Below the pieces are notes generated by a model. That model was given only the letters and a program-made list of their open reading frames with translations. It did no database searches and was not told the DNA's origin. The position numbers were made by a program, and so were the translations under genes. Below, in pieces: positions 6,929 through 15,552 of a DNA stretch of 15,809 bases. The DNA comes from Candidatus Rifleibacteriota bacterium. GTDB lineage: Bacteria; Riflebacteria; Ozemobacteria; Ozemobacterales; Ozemobacteraceae. The stretch's first letter is position 1; each line of letters opens with the position of its first letter. The stretch is taken from NCBI GenBank assembly GCA_017526725.1, contig JAFXRA010000322.1, positions 1 through 15,809 on the forward strand, in the 5' to 3' direction.

Positions 6929-7546
6929 ATGAAAAATAAAAGCTTAACAGATTTAATAAAAGAGAATAAGGTAATGTCTATTGGCATTGCTATAGTATTG
7001 ATCATCCTTTTTTTGGATGCACAAGTATTTAAACCTATGAGAAGAGCTAAGGAACTCCAGGCACAGGGAATAGGCAAAAAAGGAGGGCAATCTTCACAGG
7101 CTTCTTCTGCTTCACCAGCATCAAAAACTGCTGCTGCTTCTGCTAATCTTTCAGCTCCTGCTCCTATGACTGTTCCAAGTTTTCCAACAATTTCTGAAAA
7201 TATAGATAAAAGATTCAGGGGAAACACTGCATACCCCTTCGCAGACGGCCGCAATGTTTTTAAAGAAATAGAAAAACCTGTTTTCGTTGAGATTGTTCAA
7301 GAAGTTGTTGAAGAAGTGATTGACAAACCCGATATTTCTTATCACGGTTTTTACACTGTTGGTAATGATAAAATCGCTATACTTCGCAATTCTAATGAAA
7401 TATTGCTTACCAGAGTAGGAAATAAAGTAAGAAGGACTAATTATAAACTAGCTTCTATCAGTCCTGAAAAAGTTATCGTTACTGATTTATCAAATAAAGT
7501 AAGAGATTTTGAAATATCTTTAGCAGATGAAACAGAATCCAACTAG
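6929..7546 (+). CDS. PilP/GspC-like protein with HR-type domain
   Basis: 205 aa. One N-terminal membrane helix (about 16-33) is followed by a Ser/Ala/Pro-rich flexible linker (about 52-88), the segment YPFADGRNVF and a small beta-rich domain (about 134-198). That domain contains YHGFYTVGNDKIAILR, a Val-Gly-Asn-Lys turn and ISPEKVIVTD, a pattern like the homology region of GspC and the C-terminal domain of PilP. Those proteins span the periplasm and dock the platform onto the secretin. PilP is usually a lipoprotein; this one has a membrane helix and no lipobox Cys, as in GspC. It follows pilO by 18 nt. The secretin it should contact is not in the window. Confidence 0.75.
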   Translation: MKNKSLTDLIKENKVMSIGIAIVLIILFLDAQVFKPMRRAKELQAQGIGKKGGQSSQASSASPASKTAAASANLSAPAPMTVPSFPTISENIDKRFRGNTAYPFADGRNVFKEIEKPVFVEIVQEVVEEVIDKPDISYHGFYTVGNDKIAILRNSNEILLTRVGNKVRRTNYKLASISPEKVIVTDLSNKVRDFEISLADETESN

Positions 7547-7553
7547 ATTTGCC

Positions 7554-7558
7554 AGAGG
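7554..7558 (+). promoter_or_regulatory. Ribosome-binding site deciding the HEAT-protein start
   Basis: AGAGG lies 8 nt before the ATG at 7567. The in-frame TTG at 7549 is upstream of this site and only 2 nt after the previous stop, so 7567 is preferred. Confidence 0.65.
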
Positions 7559-7566
7559 TTAACCAA

Positions 7567-8883
7567 ATGGATAAGACCACATTAAAGAAGTTGTTCCAGG
7601 ATAAAGATAAAAGTGTTCGTCTGTTTTGTCTGAAAAGCATAATGAAATATGATATGTCAGATGTCGACGAATTCTTGCTTGAAGCCCTTCGCGATGGTCG
7701 GCCTGAAATAGTTATTGCGGCTATGAAAGCTTCTAAGAGAAGTGACAGCGAAGATGTAGTAAGAATGATTGTTGCATATTTAGATTCTCCCAACGGAATT
7801 TTAAGGCATGAAGCTTTATATGCTTTGAATAAACGCAACTACCAGTTTGTTAAAGATGCTTTGTGTGAATTCTTGAGAAAAGAAGAAGACACATCTTTAG
7901 TTGCAACTGCAGTAATGACTATTGGCAATTACAAGTCAATGGAATTTGTTCCTTTATTAAGAGCATTTTTAGAATATAATGACGATAGAGTCCGTTCTAA
8001 TGCTGTGGAAGCATTAGGATACATTGATACACCTGAAATAACAGAATTGCTTAAAGCATTAGTTAATGATTCGAATAATAGAGTTAGAGCTAATGCTATT
8101 AAAGCCTTGTGGGAAAGAGGTGTTCGCTATGGATTAAGCAACTTAGCGGAAGAACTTCGTTCCCCCAATACAAGAAAACGTGCTTCAGCCGCCTATATTC
8201 TAGGCGAAATAAAAGAAGAACGTTCTTTAGATTTACTGGTTGGGCTTTTGAACGATATTTCCCCAACAGTAAGAAATAGAGCTGTTTTAAGTATAGAGAA
8301 AGTTGGATCTCCGCGAGTAATAGCTAGTCTTATCGAAGCTTTCGTCAGAGAAGAAGAACCTGCCATTAGGGAAACTATTGTAGCTGTTGCTTTAAAGCTT
8401 AGTGTTGATATTGCTATGGCAAGATTAACAGAAAAGTATACTAGAGAAGAAAACTCTAGGAACAGGGCTATGATGATAAGATGTCTTGGACTTGCTGCGA
8501 TTCCCCAGACTTTACCGCTTTTAGCTATGGGATTAAGAGATTCTGACTCTAGAGTTAGGGCAAATGCTGTTGAAGCTGTTGGATTGCTGAATGACGCACA
8601 GGCAGTGGAACTTTTATTACCGCTTTTGAATGATCCTAATAACCGTGTTCGAAGCAATGCCGCAACTGCATTATGGAAACTGGGAGGAACTGGTGCAATC
8701 GTAACTTTGAAGCAGATGATTCAGTCTTCTCATAAACAAATGCGTTCATCAGCGGCTTGGGCACTTGGTGAAATTGGTGCATTGCAGTTCAATGACGTTC
8801 TACAAGACCTTACAGCAGATACTGATCCTGATGTTAGAAGATGTGCACTAAAAGCACTAGCAAAAGTTACAAAAATATCATAA
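7567..8883 (+). CDS. All-HEAT-repeat scaffold protein
   Basis: 438 aa with no signal peptide or membrane segment, so probably cytoplasmic. The whole chain divides into about 14 HEAT (PBS-lyase-type) repeats of about 31 residues, with recurring VRxNAxxAL helix starts. A three-repeat block (7981-8211) reappears without gaps at 8545-8775, 37 of 77 residues identical by hand count, which points to an internal duplication. HEAT solenoids bind other proteins; no catalytic motif is visible. Although such repeats occur in phycobilin lyases, nothing here suggests pigment chemistry. It starts 20 nt after the PilP/GspC-like gene and precedes two TPR proteins, so a scaffold or regulator acting on the cytoplasmic side of the pilus platform is a reasonable inference. 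The partner is unknown. Confidence 0.9.
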   Translation: MDKTTLKKLFQDKDKSVRLFCLKSIMKYDMSDVDEFLLEALRDGRPEIVIAAMKASKRSDSEDVVRMIVAYLDSPNGILRHEALYALNKRNYQFVKDALCEFLRKEEDTSLVATAVMTIGNYKSMEFVPLLRAFLEYNDDRVRSNAVEALGYIDTPEITELLKALVNDSNNRVRANAIKALWERGVRYGLSNLAEELRSPNTRKRASAAYILGEIKEERSLDLLVGLLNDISPTVRNRAVLSIEKVGSPRVIASLIEAFVREEEPAIRETIVAVALKLSVDIAMARLTEKYTREENSRNRAMMIRCLGLAAIPQTLPLLAMGLRDSDSRVRANAVEAVGLLNDAQAVELLLPLLNDPNNRVRSNAATALWKLGGTGAIVTLKQMIQSSHKQMRSSAAWALGEIGALQFNDVLQDLTADTDPDVRRCALKALAKVTKIS

Positions 8884-8888
8884 ACTAT

Positions 8889-8930
8889 AAGCGGTCATAC
8901 TAAAAAAATAGAGGCTGTCATGAACCGCTT
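8889..8930 (+). promoter_or_regulatory. Possible hairpin enclosing the ribosome-binding site of the first TPR gene
   Basis: AAGCGGT (8889-8895) pairs with ACCGCTT (8924-8930). After a one-base bulge (A8923), CAT (8896-8898) pairs with the ATG start (8920-8922). The loop holds AGAGG (8910-8914), 5 nt before the start. In RNA this would bury the start codon in a 10-bp stem. No T-run follows, so it is not a terminator. Confidence 0.4.
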
Positions 8931-11634
8931 AAAAAAATCATTATTATTATCAGTTTTATTTGTATCTCTTTTATCTAGTAATACGAATTTTTGTAACTCT
9001 GTTTACGCTCAAAGCAGCGAAGCAAGAGAACTTAATCGTAAGGGCGTTCTTTGTCTTGAATCAGGTCGCTTTGATGAGGCTGTCGTCTTGTTAAAGAAGG
9101 CTATGGCTTTGGAACCCAAATGGGGTGAACCCTGTTATAATGCTGCTCGTTTGCTTAGACTCAAGGGTAAACGAGAAGAAATGACCAAGATGCTTCGCAA
9201 AGCAAATGGCGTAGAACCAGATAATCCTACCTATGCTGAAGAATATTTAAAGATTTTAACAGAAGATTATCAAAAGATAGCTAATCCAACAGAAAAAGCT
9301 GAGATTCGCAAAGAAATTTTAAGAGTTCAGCCCAGCAATTTAAAAATGGGGCTTGAATCTGTTAAAGAACTGTTAAAAACAGATAAAAAAGATGAAGCTT
9401 ATGAACAGGGGGAATTTATTCTCTCTAAAAATACAGATAAGCGTTCTAAATATGAAAACAAAGAGATGGGCGAACTTTTTTATATTGTCGCTCAAATAGC
9501 TTATGAACGCGGTGACTTAGATAAAGCTAAGGTTGATGCAGATTTCGCTTTCAGATTTGAATTTGATAAAAATATTGAAGCAAAAGAACTTCTCCACAAG
9601 ATAAAAACTGATATTGATAATAATGTTAAGAATCTAATTAAACAGGCAGAGACTGCTCGAAAATCTGGTGATTATGATAAAGCCAAAAACCTATTAAAAA
9701 AGGCTGAAGAATATCAACCTGAAAATGAAGAAATACAAAATAAATTGATTGAGTTTGATGATGAAGTTGAGATTAATAAGCAAATAGGCCTTGCAAATAA
9801 GGCTATTAGAGATGGATATTGGTTAGATGCCCGTGAAGTTCTTGTTAAACTTGTTGAAAAATATCCTGGAAATGATAGTGCAAAGAAAAAGTTACAAGAA
9901 TTAGAACCCAAGACAAAAGCTCTCTTAAGTAAGATTGACCTTGGTGAAGTTCCTTTAAAGAAAGAAGATCGCGAAAGAATTCTTTTGGGTTATATCGAAC
10001 GTGGTGAAAATTTCTTTACAAAGGAAGTAAAAGAAGCTGATAAAAAGTTTACTAATACTTTGTCTTCTTTGAATAAAGCTTTGGCACTAGTTGAAGCAGA
10101 TAAAGCTCTTTCTAAATATAAAAACCAGCTAGATGAAGCTTTTAAAAAGGTTAAAACAGATCAGGAAAATGCTGCAAACTGGCAAAGTGCTGTAACTGCA
10201 CGTAATTCAGGCGATTATGAAGATGTTATAAAAATTCTAAAAAAGCTTCCGGAAGAACAGGATATTCAGCTTTATAGCTATCTGGCTGAAGCTTATTACA
10301 ATACTGGTAATATTGAAGAAGCTGAAAAGTATGCGAATAAACAGCTTGTTAAACAGCCTGAAAACAACCGTGCTAAATTTGTTTTAGGTTCTATAAAGCT
10401 TGATGCCGGTGAAAACTCGTTAGCATATAGATATTTTAAGGATATCAGAGATTCTGACCCTGATTACCCCGAAATCAATGATAAATTGGCAAAGTCAGGT
10501 GTTGTCTTTTTAGATAAAATCATAATTTTTGCCGTATTTATTCTGTTGGGATGGGTTGCTTGGGTTATGCATAAAAAAATGCCCATATACAATAAAGATG
10601 CAAAAATCAGGGGCGCAAGAGCTGCTTTTAAGCGTGAATCATATGATGATGCCATAAAAGAATTGTTGGATGTAAGACATTCTGAATATTTGACTCCGGC
10701 AGATACCTTAGAAATAACCAGATTGTTTGCTCAATGTTATTTGAAAAAAGGTACTTACGATAGAGCTATTGGTGAGTGTAAGCATTTAATAACTTTAGCT
10801 CCGAAGAGCGAAGAAGCTCATACTTGGCTTGGTTATGCATATCTTGGGCAAAGAAGTCTTTCTCCAGAAGCTTTAACAGAGTTGTTAAACTTATATAAAA
10901 AAGATTCTAGGAATATAGCGCTTGTTTCTTTACTGGGTTCTTATTATGCACAACAGAAGAATCTTAATGAAGAAGGTGTGGGTATACTTGAACAATGGCT
11001 TAATCTTGACCACGATAATGTTGAAGTTCTTAAGCCTTTAGGAAACTACTATCTGAAAAAGAACCGTTCTGATGATAAAGCTATGAAAGTTTTCCAGAAA
11101 ATGATGGAAATCGGTTCTCCGGACCCATCTTTCTTGCTTGGTGTTGCTAATGTTTACCTTAAAATGAGACAGTATGATAATTGTTTACAGCTTTGTGAAC
11201 AGGTTATCAATAATGACATTAATAATGAATATGTTCATTCCATCCTGCTGGAAGTTTATAAAAAGCAGAATCGTTTACAGGAACTGCTTGATATTTATGC
11301 AAACTTTTTACAGAATAATCCTTATAATGTAGCTTTCCAAAATGGTTTGAAAGCTGCACAGATTGCTTATGAAAAAGTTCAGAAGTGGAATGCTGCTCAA
11401 GCAGCAAATGAAGCTGCTGCTGTAATGGAAAAAATGTTTGCTAATCAAAATGCAGATTCAGGCCTTGAAAATCCTGAAACAAATGAATTTGGCGAACCTA
11501 CAGAAACTACTACAGACTCAGGAGAAGAAGCACCTGCACTAGCAGAAGGCGAAATTCCTTGTCCGGCATGCGGAAAAGGAAATGCTCAGGGAGCTTACAC
11601 TTGTCAGTATTGCGGTGCTAATTTATTTGAATGA
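8920..11634 (+). CDS. Membrane-spanning TPR protein 1 with C-terminal zinc ribbon
   Basis: 904 aa. An N-terminal signal peptide has likely cleavage after VYA at residue 30. TPR units occupy the periplasmic half (clear near 34-100, 237-275 and 420-505). One membrane helix lies at about 534-551 and is followed by Lys/His, which by the positive-inside rule puts the rest in the cytoplasm. More TPRs follow (about 565-830), then an acidic linker and a C-terminal zinc ribbon with C881/C884 and C895/C898. Residues 648-711 align without gaps to the second TPR protein (20 of 64 identical), at similar distance from the membrane helix. TPRs bind proteins, so this could link cytoplasmic and periplasmic partners of the pilus machine. 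No named family is recognised. If the signal peptide is not cleaved, it would be a two-helix protein with both ends in the cytoplasm. Confidence 0.9.
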   Translation: MNRLKKSLLLSVLFVSLLSSNTNFCNSVYAQSSEARELNRKGVLCLESGRFDEAVVLLKKAMALEPKWGEPCYNAARLLRLKGKREEMTKMLRKANGVEPDNPTYAEEYLKILTEDYQKIANPTEKAEIRKEILRVQPSNLKMGLESVKELLKTDKKDEAYEQGEFILSKNTDKRSKYENKEMGELFYIVAQIAYERGDLDKAKVDADFAFRFEFDKNIEAKELLHKIKTDIDNNVKNLIKQAETARKSGDYDKAKNLLKKAEEYQPENEEIQNKLIEFDDEVEINKQIGLANKAIRDGYWLDAREVLVKLVEKYPGNDSAKKKLQELEPKTKALLSKIDLGEVPLKKEDRERILLGYIERGENFFTKEVKEADKKFTNTLSSLNKALALVEADKALSKYKNQLDEAFKKVKTDQENAANWQSAVTARNSGDYEDVIKILKKLPEEQDIQLYSYLAEAYYNTGNIEEAEKYANKQLVKQPENNRAKFVLGSIKLDAGENSLAYRYFKDIRDSDPDYPEINDKLAKSGVVFLDKIIIFAVFILLGWVAWVMHKKMPIYNKDAKIRGARAAFKRESYDDAIKELLDVRHSEYLTPADTLEITRLFAQCYLKKGTYDRAIGECKHLITLAPKSEEAHTWLGYAYLGQRSLSPEALTELLNLYKKDSRNIALVSLLGSYYAQQKNLNEEGVGILEQWLNLDHDNVEVLKPLGNYYLKKNRSDDKAMKVFQKMMEIGSPDPSFLLGVANVYLKMRQYDNCLQLCEQVINNDINNEYVHSILLEVYKKQNRLQELLDIYANFLQNNPYNVAFQNGLKAAQIAYEKVQKWNAAQAANEAAAVMEKMFANQNADSGLENPETNEFGEPTETTTDSGEEAPALAEGEIPCPACGKGNAQGAYTCQYCGANLFE

Positions 11635-14600
11635 AAAAAATCTGGCTGGTACTATTAATATTAGTTTTTATATCAGGGGTATCCTTTGCTGATAATAGTG
11701 ATTATCAGACGCTGAGAACCTTTATGAGCGCTCAAATGTATGGTGAGGCTTATAATGAACTTATGCAGCGCGAGTTATCTGGTCTTATATTGGATTCTAA
11801 ACTGAGATCATTAAAAATAGATCTGCTTGAACGAACCAATTTAAAACTTCAGAAACAAGCAAAAGTTAGTCCTGATGATCCAGCTATATTTACTATTCTC
11901 GCTGATATTGCCTTCCAAAAAGGTGATTATGACAGGGCTTCAATGTATATTTCCACAGCTATTTCCAATAATGGAAAAGCTATGTCAAATTACGTATTTG
12001 CTAAGATTTTATTCAGAAAAGGTAATATTTCTCAAGCTTTTGACCAAATGAGTAAAGTTTTGGAAGCAATGCCCGAATCTCCAGTTGTATTTAATGATTT
12101 TCAATTCCTTTATAACTGTAAGCAGTATGGAGTTGCTACAGCCAAGAAAATAACTAAAGACTGCAACTTTTTGGTTCGTTCTACCCCAATAGCCTATGAT
12201 AATGATGAGGTAGAAGTTCCTGTAAGTCCTTTTGAAAATGATCCTACAGTAAGTGAAGATGGTGTTGATTTTTCCAATTACAAAATGCAATCTGATACAG
12301 AGGAAGAAGATTATTCTGATACTGGTGATGTCAATGTTGATGACGATTTGGCTGAATTATCAAAGATTGATATTGCTTCTGTTCCTAAAGAAGATACGGA
12401 AAAGCCAATTAAAGAGAGCGAAATAAAAGAAGAAAAGACTCAGACAGATGCTAAGCTAGAAAAGAAAGAAAGTAAATCATCAAAAGAATCCAGTGATTTC
12501 GACTTTGATGATGATGAATTAGATTTTGACGAACCAGAGCAAAAAGAAGTTTTGAAGCCGAAAAAAGAAGAAGAAAAAGAGATTAAGGATGAAAAAGATC
12601 CTGAAGAAGAAAGAATTAAAAAAGCAGATGAATTGCTTGCTTCTGCGAAAGCTAAGTTTAAGGAAGGCGATATAGACACAGCATTGTCTAACTTAGAAGA
12701 ACTGGAAAAAGTATATCCTAAATACCCTGGAAAAGCGGATTTAGAAGATAAAGTAAAATACGAAAAACATGTAAAAGATGTATATAGACAAGGGGTTGAT
12801 TTGCATAATGCTGAAGATTATGAGAAAGCATTGAAGTTGCTGAAAGAAGCTTATAATTATAAGCCTGCTATGTTTCCAGAAGCTCCGTTCTATATAGGCA
12901 GATGTTATTTGTTGAAAAAAGATCCAGATTATGACCAGGTATTGAAATACTTTGAAATTGTTATGCCTGATAATAAAGTTGGCTCAGAAATTAAGAGAGA
13001 TATACTTTGGACTAAGCTGGAAATTCTATATGAACAGGAAAAATATACTGAAGCAAAAGAAATCTTTGATTATTTTGTTGATAAAGAAAATGAATTCCTT
13101 GTAAATCAGCCTGATTATAAACGTTTTAGATACGGTCTCTGGCTGCATTTGTATTTAATATGGATTATTCTGGTAGCTGTTTTGGTTTTGGGTATTGCTA
13201 TATTTGTATTTGTTTTACAGTTCTTACCTGATTTAGCTTTAATTGGCGGAGATCCTTTAACAAATGCTCAAAAAGCCTTAGCTGCGGGCAAGTTTACTAA
13301 GGCTATTAAATATGCTGAAAAGGCTTTGCTTAAAAAACAGCCTATACAGAGAGACAGGCAGCTGCGTGAAGTACTTGTTCAGGCTTACTTTGCTATTAAG
13401 AATTATGAAAAGTGTCAACTTCATGCAAAAAATATTCTTAAAGAATTTCCTGAAAATACTATAGCTTGGGGTCATTTGGCTAAGGCTTCTATAGAACTTG
13501 AAGATACTTCTAACGAAGCAATCAGAACCTATGAAGAACTTTATAGAAGTGATCCAAGCAGAAGAGAACTATTGCCTTTGCTTGCCCATCATTATGTAAA
13601 AACTAAAGATTTATCACCGGCATCTATGGAAATATTACAAGATTATTTGCGTGATAAACCTGATGATGTAGAAATAATTACAGCATTAGCAGATGGATAT
13701 GTTAACAACAGAACAATGAATGAAGATATCATTCCGACTTTAAATGATGCTATTAAATTAAAAGACAAGCTTGAATACCGAGAATTGTTAGCCAGGACCT
13801 TCTCAAAATGCGGAATGTATGAAGAAGCAGCCCGTGAATGTGTTAATGTTCTTAAACGAAGCATAAATAATGTTGGAATTCACGTTGTTTATACTTCCTC
13901 TATGAAGAAGCTTAAACAGGTTCCTAAGGCAATAGCTCAATATAAAGAATTTATTCAAAATAATCCTGGAAACAATCAGCTGGTCGAAATATTAAATGGT
14001 TTGAAGAAGGAAGAAGGCGATGCCTCTACTGCTGTTGATGATGTAACTTCAAAATCAGTTTCTATTTTCGATTCTCTTGGAATGCCTGGAATGGATGAAG
14101 AACCACAAGAAACAGCATTGCCTTCTCTTGACCAGACTCCGGTTCCTGACTTTATGGCTGAATCATCTGTAAGAAAAGAAGAACCATCCGCTGCCAATAC
14201 AGTTGCGACTAAAATTGATGGTGTTGGAAATGTGGAACTGCCAGATAATATTCAAACTATGAATCCTTTTGCAGATGGTGAAGAAGACCCGTTATTTGAT
14301 GGATTTGATACGGAAGAATTGCCTGAAGAATTAGGTGGAACTGCCAGAGCTCCAGTTGAAACATCAAAATCATTGGATAGTCTTATTGATAATTTTAACA
14401 ATACTGATGGAAAAACATACAATGAATCTTTGGCTTCAATAAGAAACATGGCTCCTAGTGGTGCTCCTCAGACAGGAACCTTGGAATTGGCAGAAAAAAT
14501 TGATAAAGCTAAGGATTTGTCTGTTACAAGACAATGGGATAGAGTTATAGAATTGTTAAGCCCTGAATTTGCATCAGCTAGAAATAAAGATGCAGGTATG

Positions 14601-14852
14601 CTTCTTGTTAATGCATGGCTTGGCAATAATAAACCGGAAATGGCTCTTGAAATAATACAGACTTTGGATTTCGACCCTGAAATGATGTCTGACGAAGTTA
14701 AAGATGTAATGTATAGAACAGCACTTGCATTAGAAAACAATAAGAATTATTCTCAGGCTCTTAAGTTGTATGATGAAATCTGTAACGCCGATATCAATTT
14801 CAGAGATGCCTTTGATAGGTCTGATAAACTCTATGTAAAGATGAAGGGCTAA
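11631..14852 (+). CDS. Membrane-spanning TPR protein 2 with acidic linkers
   Basis: 1073 aa. ATGA overlaps the stop of TPR protein 1 by 4 nt, with no clear ribosome-binding site, so translation is probably coupled. The order is: signal peptide (cleavage near VSFA, residue 20); periplasmic TPRs (about 85-165); a highly charged disordered linker (about 190-328) rich in Asp/Glu/Lys with FDFDDDELDFDEPE; more TPRs (about 330-495); one membrane helix (about 507-529); cytoplasmic TPRs (about 540-790); a second acidic, Pro-containing linker (about 797-945); and a final TPR segment to the C-terminus. The architecture mirrors TPR protein 1, but it lacks the zinc ribbon. A role as a scaffold bridging both sides of the inner membrane is inferred from topology and from its place at the end of the pilus operon. 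Confidence 0.9.
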   Translation: MKKIWLVLLILVFISGVSFADNSDYQTLRTFMSAQMYGEAYNELMQRELSGLILDSKLRSLKIDLLERTNLKLQKQAKVSPDDPAIFTILADIAFQKGDYDRASMYISTAISNNGKAMSNYVFAKILFRKGNISQAFDQMSKVLEAMPESPVVFNDFQFLYNCKQYGVATAKKITKDCNFLVRSTPIAYDNDEVEVPVSPFENDPTVSEDGVDFSNYKMQSDTEEEDYSDTGDVNVDDDLAELSKIDIASVPKEDTEKPIKESEIKEEKTQTDAKLEKKESKSSKESSDFDFDDDELDFDEPEQKEVLKPKKEEEKEIKDEKDPEEERIKKADELLASAKAKFKEGDIDTALSNLEELEKVYPKYPGKADLEDKVKYEKHVKDVYRQGVDLHNAEDYEKALKLLKEAYNYKPAMFPEAPFYIGRCYLLKKDPDYDQVLKYFEIVMPDNKVGSEIKRDILWTKLEILYEQEKYTEAKEIFDYFVDKENEFLVNQPDYKRFRYGLWLHLYLIWIILVAVLVLGIAIFVFVLQFLPDLALIGGDPLTNAQKALAAGKFTKAIKYAEKALLKKQPIQRDRQLREVLVQAYFAIKNYEKCQLHAKNILKEFPENTIAWGHLAKASIELEDTSNEAIRTYEELYRSDPSRRELLPLLAHHYVKTKDLSPASMEILQDYLRDKPDDVEIITALADGYVNNRTMNEDIIPTLNDAIKLKDKLEYRELLARTFSKCGMYEEAARECVNVLKRSINNVGIHVVYTSSMKKLKQVPKAIAQYKEFIQNNPGNNQLVEILNGLKKEEGDASTAVDDVTSKSVSIFDSLGMPGMDEEPQETALPSLDQTPVPDFMAESSVRKEEPSAANTVATKIDGVGNVELPDNIQTMNPFADGEEDPLFDGFDTEELPEELGGTARAPVETSKSLDSLIDNFNNTDGKTYNESLASIRNMAPSGAPQTGTLELAEKIDKAKDLSVTRQWDRVIELLSPEFASARNKDAGMLLVNAWLGNNKPEMALEIIQTLDFDPEMMSDEVKDVMYRTALALENNKNYSQALKLYDEICNADINFRDAFDRSDKLYVKMKG

Positions 14853-14853
14853 A

Positions 14854-15441
14854 TCAGAATTTACCGAACAGCAGTTCGCCTTCAACAGCTATTCCTTCGA
14901 CTCTTACGCCTGTAGCATCAGCAAAAGTGTAACCGACGCCAACTTCGAGAATAATGTTTCTGTTAAAGGGGAGTATTCCTAAAAACATTGGTTCTAAATA
15001 GCCAAAGCTGCCTTTTTTATAACTTCTGCCTGAAGCTTTACTTTTTAAATTATAATTACCTACCCCGCAGGTCACTCGCCAGCGGAATCTCGGGTCTTTC
15101 TTAAAGGAATTTTCCATAGATAAGCCGGTCATATTGAGGGTGTATTTTATGGCTTCACTGCTTTGTTCGCCGGCGTGAAAACTCAGTCCGAACTGCGGGT
15201 CGTTCATTGGTCCGCCTACGATTTTTACACCCCACATTGCCATATCGCCTTCAAAATCTAGGGCAGAAGATTCGTTGTGTTTGTATCTTGCTGAGGGGCC
15301 GATTCCAAAAGTGAACTCATTCTCGTGCCTTTCCTGGTGGTCAAGCATGAGAGTAGGCCCGATAATGCAGTAACCGGGAGTAATTGAGGCAACTATATAA
15401 AACAAAGCTAATAATGCTATTTTTCTAAGTATTTTATTCAT
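14854..15441 (-). CDS. Small secreted, outer-membrane beta-barrel-like protein
   Basis: 195 aa on the - strand. A basic N-terminus (MNKILRK) and a hydrophobic stretch to about residue 25 form a signal peptide; the Cys at 25 is not in a good lipobox. The rest alternates polar and hydrophobic residues with many Gly and aromatics (FGIGPSARY, FGLSFHAG, LEVGVGYTF) and ends in GELLFGKF. A terminal Phe is typical of BamA-inserted barrels, and the length suits an 8-strand barrel. It converges on TPR protein 2 with a 1-nt gap, leaving no room for a terminator. Two 60-nt lines in it count to 47% and 53% G+C, above the 35% counted in the neighbouring gene, which may indicate a separate origin. No clear ribosome-binding site. 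Function unknown. Confidence 0.75.
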   Translation of the reverse strand: MNKILRKIALLALFYIVASITPGYCIIGPTLMLDHQERHENEFTFGIGPSARYKHNESSALDFEGDMAMWGVKIVGGPMNDPQFGLSFHAGEQSSEAIKYTLNMTGLSMENSFKKDPRFRWRVTCGVGNYNLKSKASGRSYKKGSFGYLEPMFLGILPFNRNIILEVGVGYTFADATGVRVEGIAVEGELLFGKF

Positions 15442-15484
15442 GTCTGTCTTATCGGAAATTCTTCATTTTTTTTAACCATTAGGA

Positions 15485-15512
15485 GATTTAAGATATAAGA
15501 TTTAAGATATAA
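15485..15512. repeat. Tandem repeat of a 14-nt unit
   Basis: GATTTAAGATATAA occurs twice in direct tandem (15485-15498 and 15499-15512). A decayed relative of the following AGATAYAAGACCA appears at 15505-15517 and again from 15525. It lies upstream of the - strand barrel gene. Confidence 0.85.
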
Positions 15513-15552
15513 GACCAAAAATTGAGATACAAGACCATAGATGGAGACATAA

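Noticed and set aside
8193..8657. - strand reading frame of 154 aa opposite the HEAT gene
   Set aside because: Arises from the repetitive codon pattern of the HEAT repeats; Ser/Thr/Lys-rich antisense product without motifs.
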